In this document: positions 63,032 to 64,000 of the stretch, piece after piece
Position numbering within the stretch: the first letter of the stretch is position 1
Layout: every line of letters begins with the position of its first letter
Assembly (NCBI RefSeq): GCF_043557345.1
Contig: NZ_JBIFFV010000005.1
Location: 124,001 to 188,000 of the forward strand
Direction: 5' to 3'
Length of the DNA stretch: 64,000 nucleotides
Source of the DNA: Sulfitobacter sp043557345
Lineage (GTDB): Bacteria; Pseudomonadota; Alphaproteobacteria; Rhodobacterales; Rhodobacteraceae
Notes under the pieces: generated by a model
The model's database searches: none
Seen by the model: only the letters and a program-made list of their open reading frames with translations
What the model was told of the DNA's origin: nothing
Program-made: the position numbers and the translations under genes

Positions 63032-63696
63032 TTACGCTGCACCACTGTCCGCAGACCCGCTCGATGCGCACGCTCTGGCTGCTGCATGAGCTGGACGACG
63101 TCGAGTTTCAGGTCAAAATGCACGCCTTCGACCGCAGCCTGCGCGACCCGGAATACCTCGTGCTCTCGCCCGCGGGCCGGGTCCCGGCGCTGGAGATTGA
63201 CGGCGAGCGCATGTTCGAGACCGGGGCCATCACCCAGTACCTCTGCGAGCGTTACAGCCCGGACCGCATGGGCCGCTCGGTCGGCAGCCCCGACCGCATG
63301 GCCTGGCTGGTCTGGGTGCATTTCGCCGAGACCATCAGCCAGCACACCGCGGCGCTGACCCAGCAGCATATCGCCCTGCGCGAGGACCATATGCGCAGCC
63401 CCATCGTGATGAAGCTCGAGGCGGCGCGGATCGGCAAATGCTACGACGCGCTCGAGGCGCGGCTTTCGACGCCATTGGAGAACCGCGACTACCTGCTGAC
63501 CTCCGGCTTTTCCGCCGCCGATATCTCGGTCGGGCAGGCGGTCTACATGGCGCGGCATTTCGTGACGCTGGACGACCACCCCTCGGTCGCGGCATGGTAC
63601 GAGCGGATCACCGAGCGCGAGAGCTTCGCGCAGGCGCTGCCCGAGGGCGCCAAGCTCTACGAAAAGGATTTCTACGCGCCATGGCCGGTCGAGTGA
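63028..63696 (+). CDS. Glutathione S-transferase family protein
   Basis: A 222-residue protein with a thioredoxin-like N-terminal domain (ITLHHCPQTRSMRTLWLLHEL; GRVPALEIDGERMFETGAI, cis-Pro and Glu of the glutathione site) and an all-helical C-terminal domain (YLLTSGFSAADISVGQAVYMA). Substrate unknown. It lies between mccA and the HMG-CoA lyase gene, so it is part of the operon. Confidence 0.9.
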   Translation: MITLHHCPQTRSMRTLWLLHELDDVEFQVKMHAFDRSLRDPEYLVLSPAGRVPALEIDGERMFETGAITQYLCERYSPDRMGRSVGSPDRMAWLVWVHFAETISQHTAALTQQHIALREDHMRSPIVMKLEAARIGKCYDALEARLSTPLENRDYLLTSGFSAADISVGQAVYMARHFVTLDDHPSVAAWYERITERESFAQALPEGAKLYEKDFYAPWPVE

Positions 63697-63727
63697 CCAT
63701 GGCCCAGTCAGGGAAGGAAAGCGGCCA

Positions 63728-64000
63728 ATGAGCCTTGGACCATGTGAGATTTTCGAGGTCGGCCCGCGCGACGGGCTACAGAACGAGAAACGCGAGATCC
63801 CCGTGGCCGAGAAGGTGGCGCTGGTGGACAAGCTGAGCCAAGCGGGCTTTGCCCGCATCGAATGCGCCAGTTTCGTCAGCCCCAAATGGGTGCCGCAGAT
63901 GGCCGGTTCGGGCGAGGTGCTTGCGGGCATCCGCCGGGCCGAGGGCCTGCGCTATGCCGCACTAACGCCGAACATGCGGGGCTACGAGGATGCCGTGGCG
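63728..64000 (+). CDS. Hydroxymethylglutaryl-CoA lyase, N-terminal part (3' end outside window)
   Basis: The first 91 residues are visible: CEIFEVGPRDGLQNEKREIP is the metal-site start of HMG-CoA lyase (Asp and Arg of PRDG), followed by LVDKLSQAGFARIECASFVS and ALTPNMRGYEDAV. This enzyme splits HMG-CoA into acetyl-CoA and acetoacetate, the last step of leucine breakdown. GGAAGGAAAG precedes the ATG. The rest lies beyond the window, where the missing methylglutaconyl-CoA hydratase may also be. Confidence 0.93.
   Translation, partial: MSLGPCEIFEVGPRDGLQNEKREIPVAEKVALVDKLSQAGFARIECASFVSPKWVPQMAGSGEVLAGIRRAEGLRYAALTPNMRGYEDAVA

Overview
This window is a stretch of alphaproteobacterial chromosome that most resembles the Roseobacter group of the Rhodobacteraceae (marine, GC-rich). 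I infer this from the order ftsZ-lpxC-bamD-recN, the CobS/CobT cobaltochelatase pair, pntAB, malate synthase G, a leucine-degradation operon headed by isovaleryl-CoA dehydrogenase, and the dense GC-rich coding style with many 1-8 bp overlaps (ATGA, TGATG). I cannot name the species. There are about 57 protein genes, covering roughly nine tenths of the sequence. I found no rRNA, tRNA, CRISPR array, prophage or conventional insertion sequence.

Layout. 1-4.7 kb: end of the division/envelope region (ftsZ 3' part, lpxC, bamD, recN). 4.8-14.8 kb: a ClC chloride protein, a DUF427 protein, Xaa-Pro aminopeptidase, cobT, an acidic PRC-barrel secreted protein, cobS, a J-domain protein divergent from a BolA protein, a DUF4177 protein and a thioesterase. 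14.8-25.1 kb: gatB, an unknown conserved protein, a lytic transglycosylase, aminopeptidase N, a small membrane protein, malate synthase G and a class-I-amidotransferase-like hydrolase. 25.2-33.3 kb: a REP-type (Y1) transposase relative bracketed by short repeats, an SDR enzyme, an outer-membrane beta-barrel, pntAB, a DUF3422 protein and a YeeE/YedE sulfur transporter.

33.5-44.6 kb is the most distinctive accessory block. A binding protein and two Opp/Dpp-type permeases on the minus strand face a fused double ATPase, an ArgE-like M20 deacylase, a FAD amino-acid oxidase and two tandem M20 aminoacylases on the plus strand. Together they look like a system that imports N-acylated amino acids or short peptides, removes the acyl group and oxidises the amino acid. 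44.6-54.5 kb: housekeeping and envelope genes (a glycosyltransferase, kdtA, moaA, a lipoprotein, an AlkD-like protein, glmS, glmU, gph, a DegT-type aminotransferase). 54.5-64 kb: a stress-type flavin/PLP-oxidase-fold protein divergent from a leucine-catabolic operon: ivd, two small unknowns, a flavodoxin-fold oxidoreductase, an acyl-CoA synthetase, mccB, mccA, a GST and the start of an HMG-CoA lyase. A recognisable promoter with a palindromic operator lies in front of ivd.

Structure outside genes that deserves attention: the GAAC-N4-GTTC palindromes before ivd and pntA; the 14-bp repeats around the transposase relative; a long inverted repeat in the yeeE leader; two copies of a hairpin-TATTTG-GATGAA leader (before pepP and mccA); and a 10-bp perfect stem-loop between the binding-protein and permease genes.
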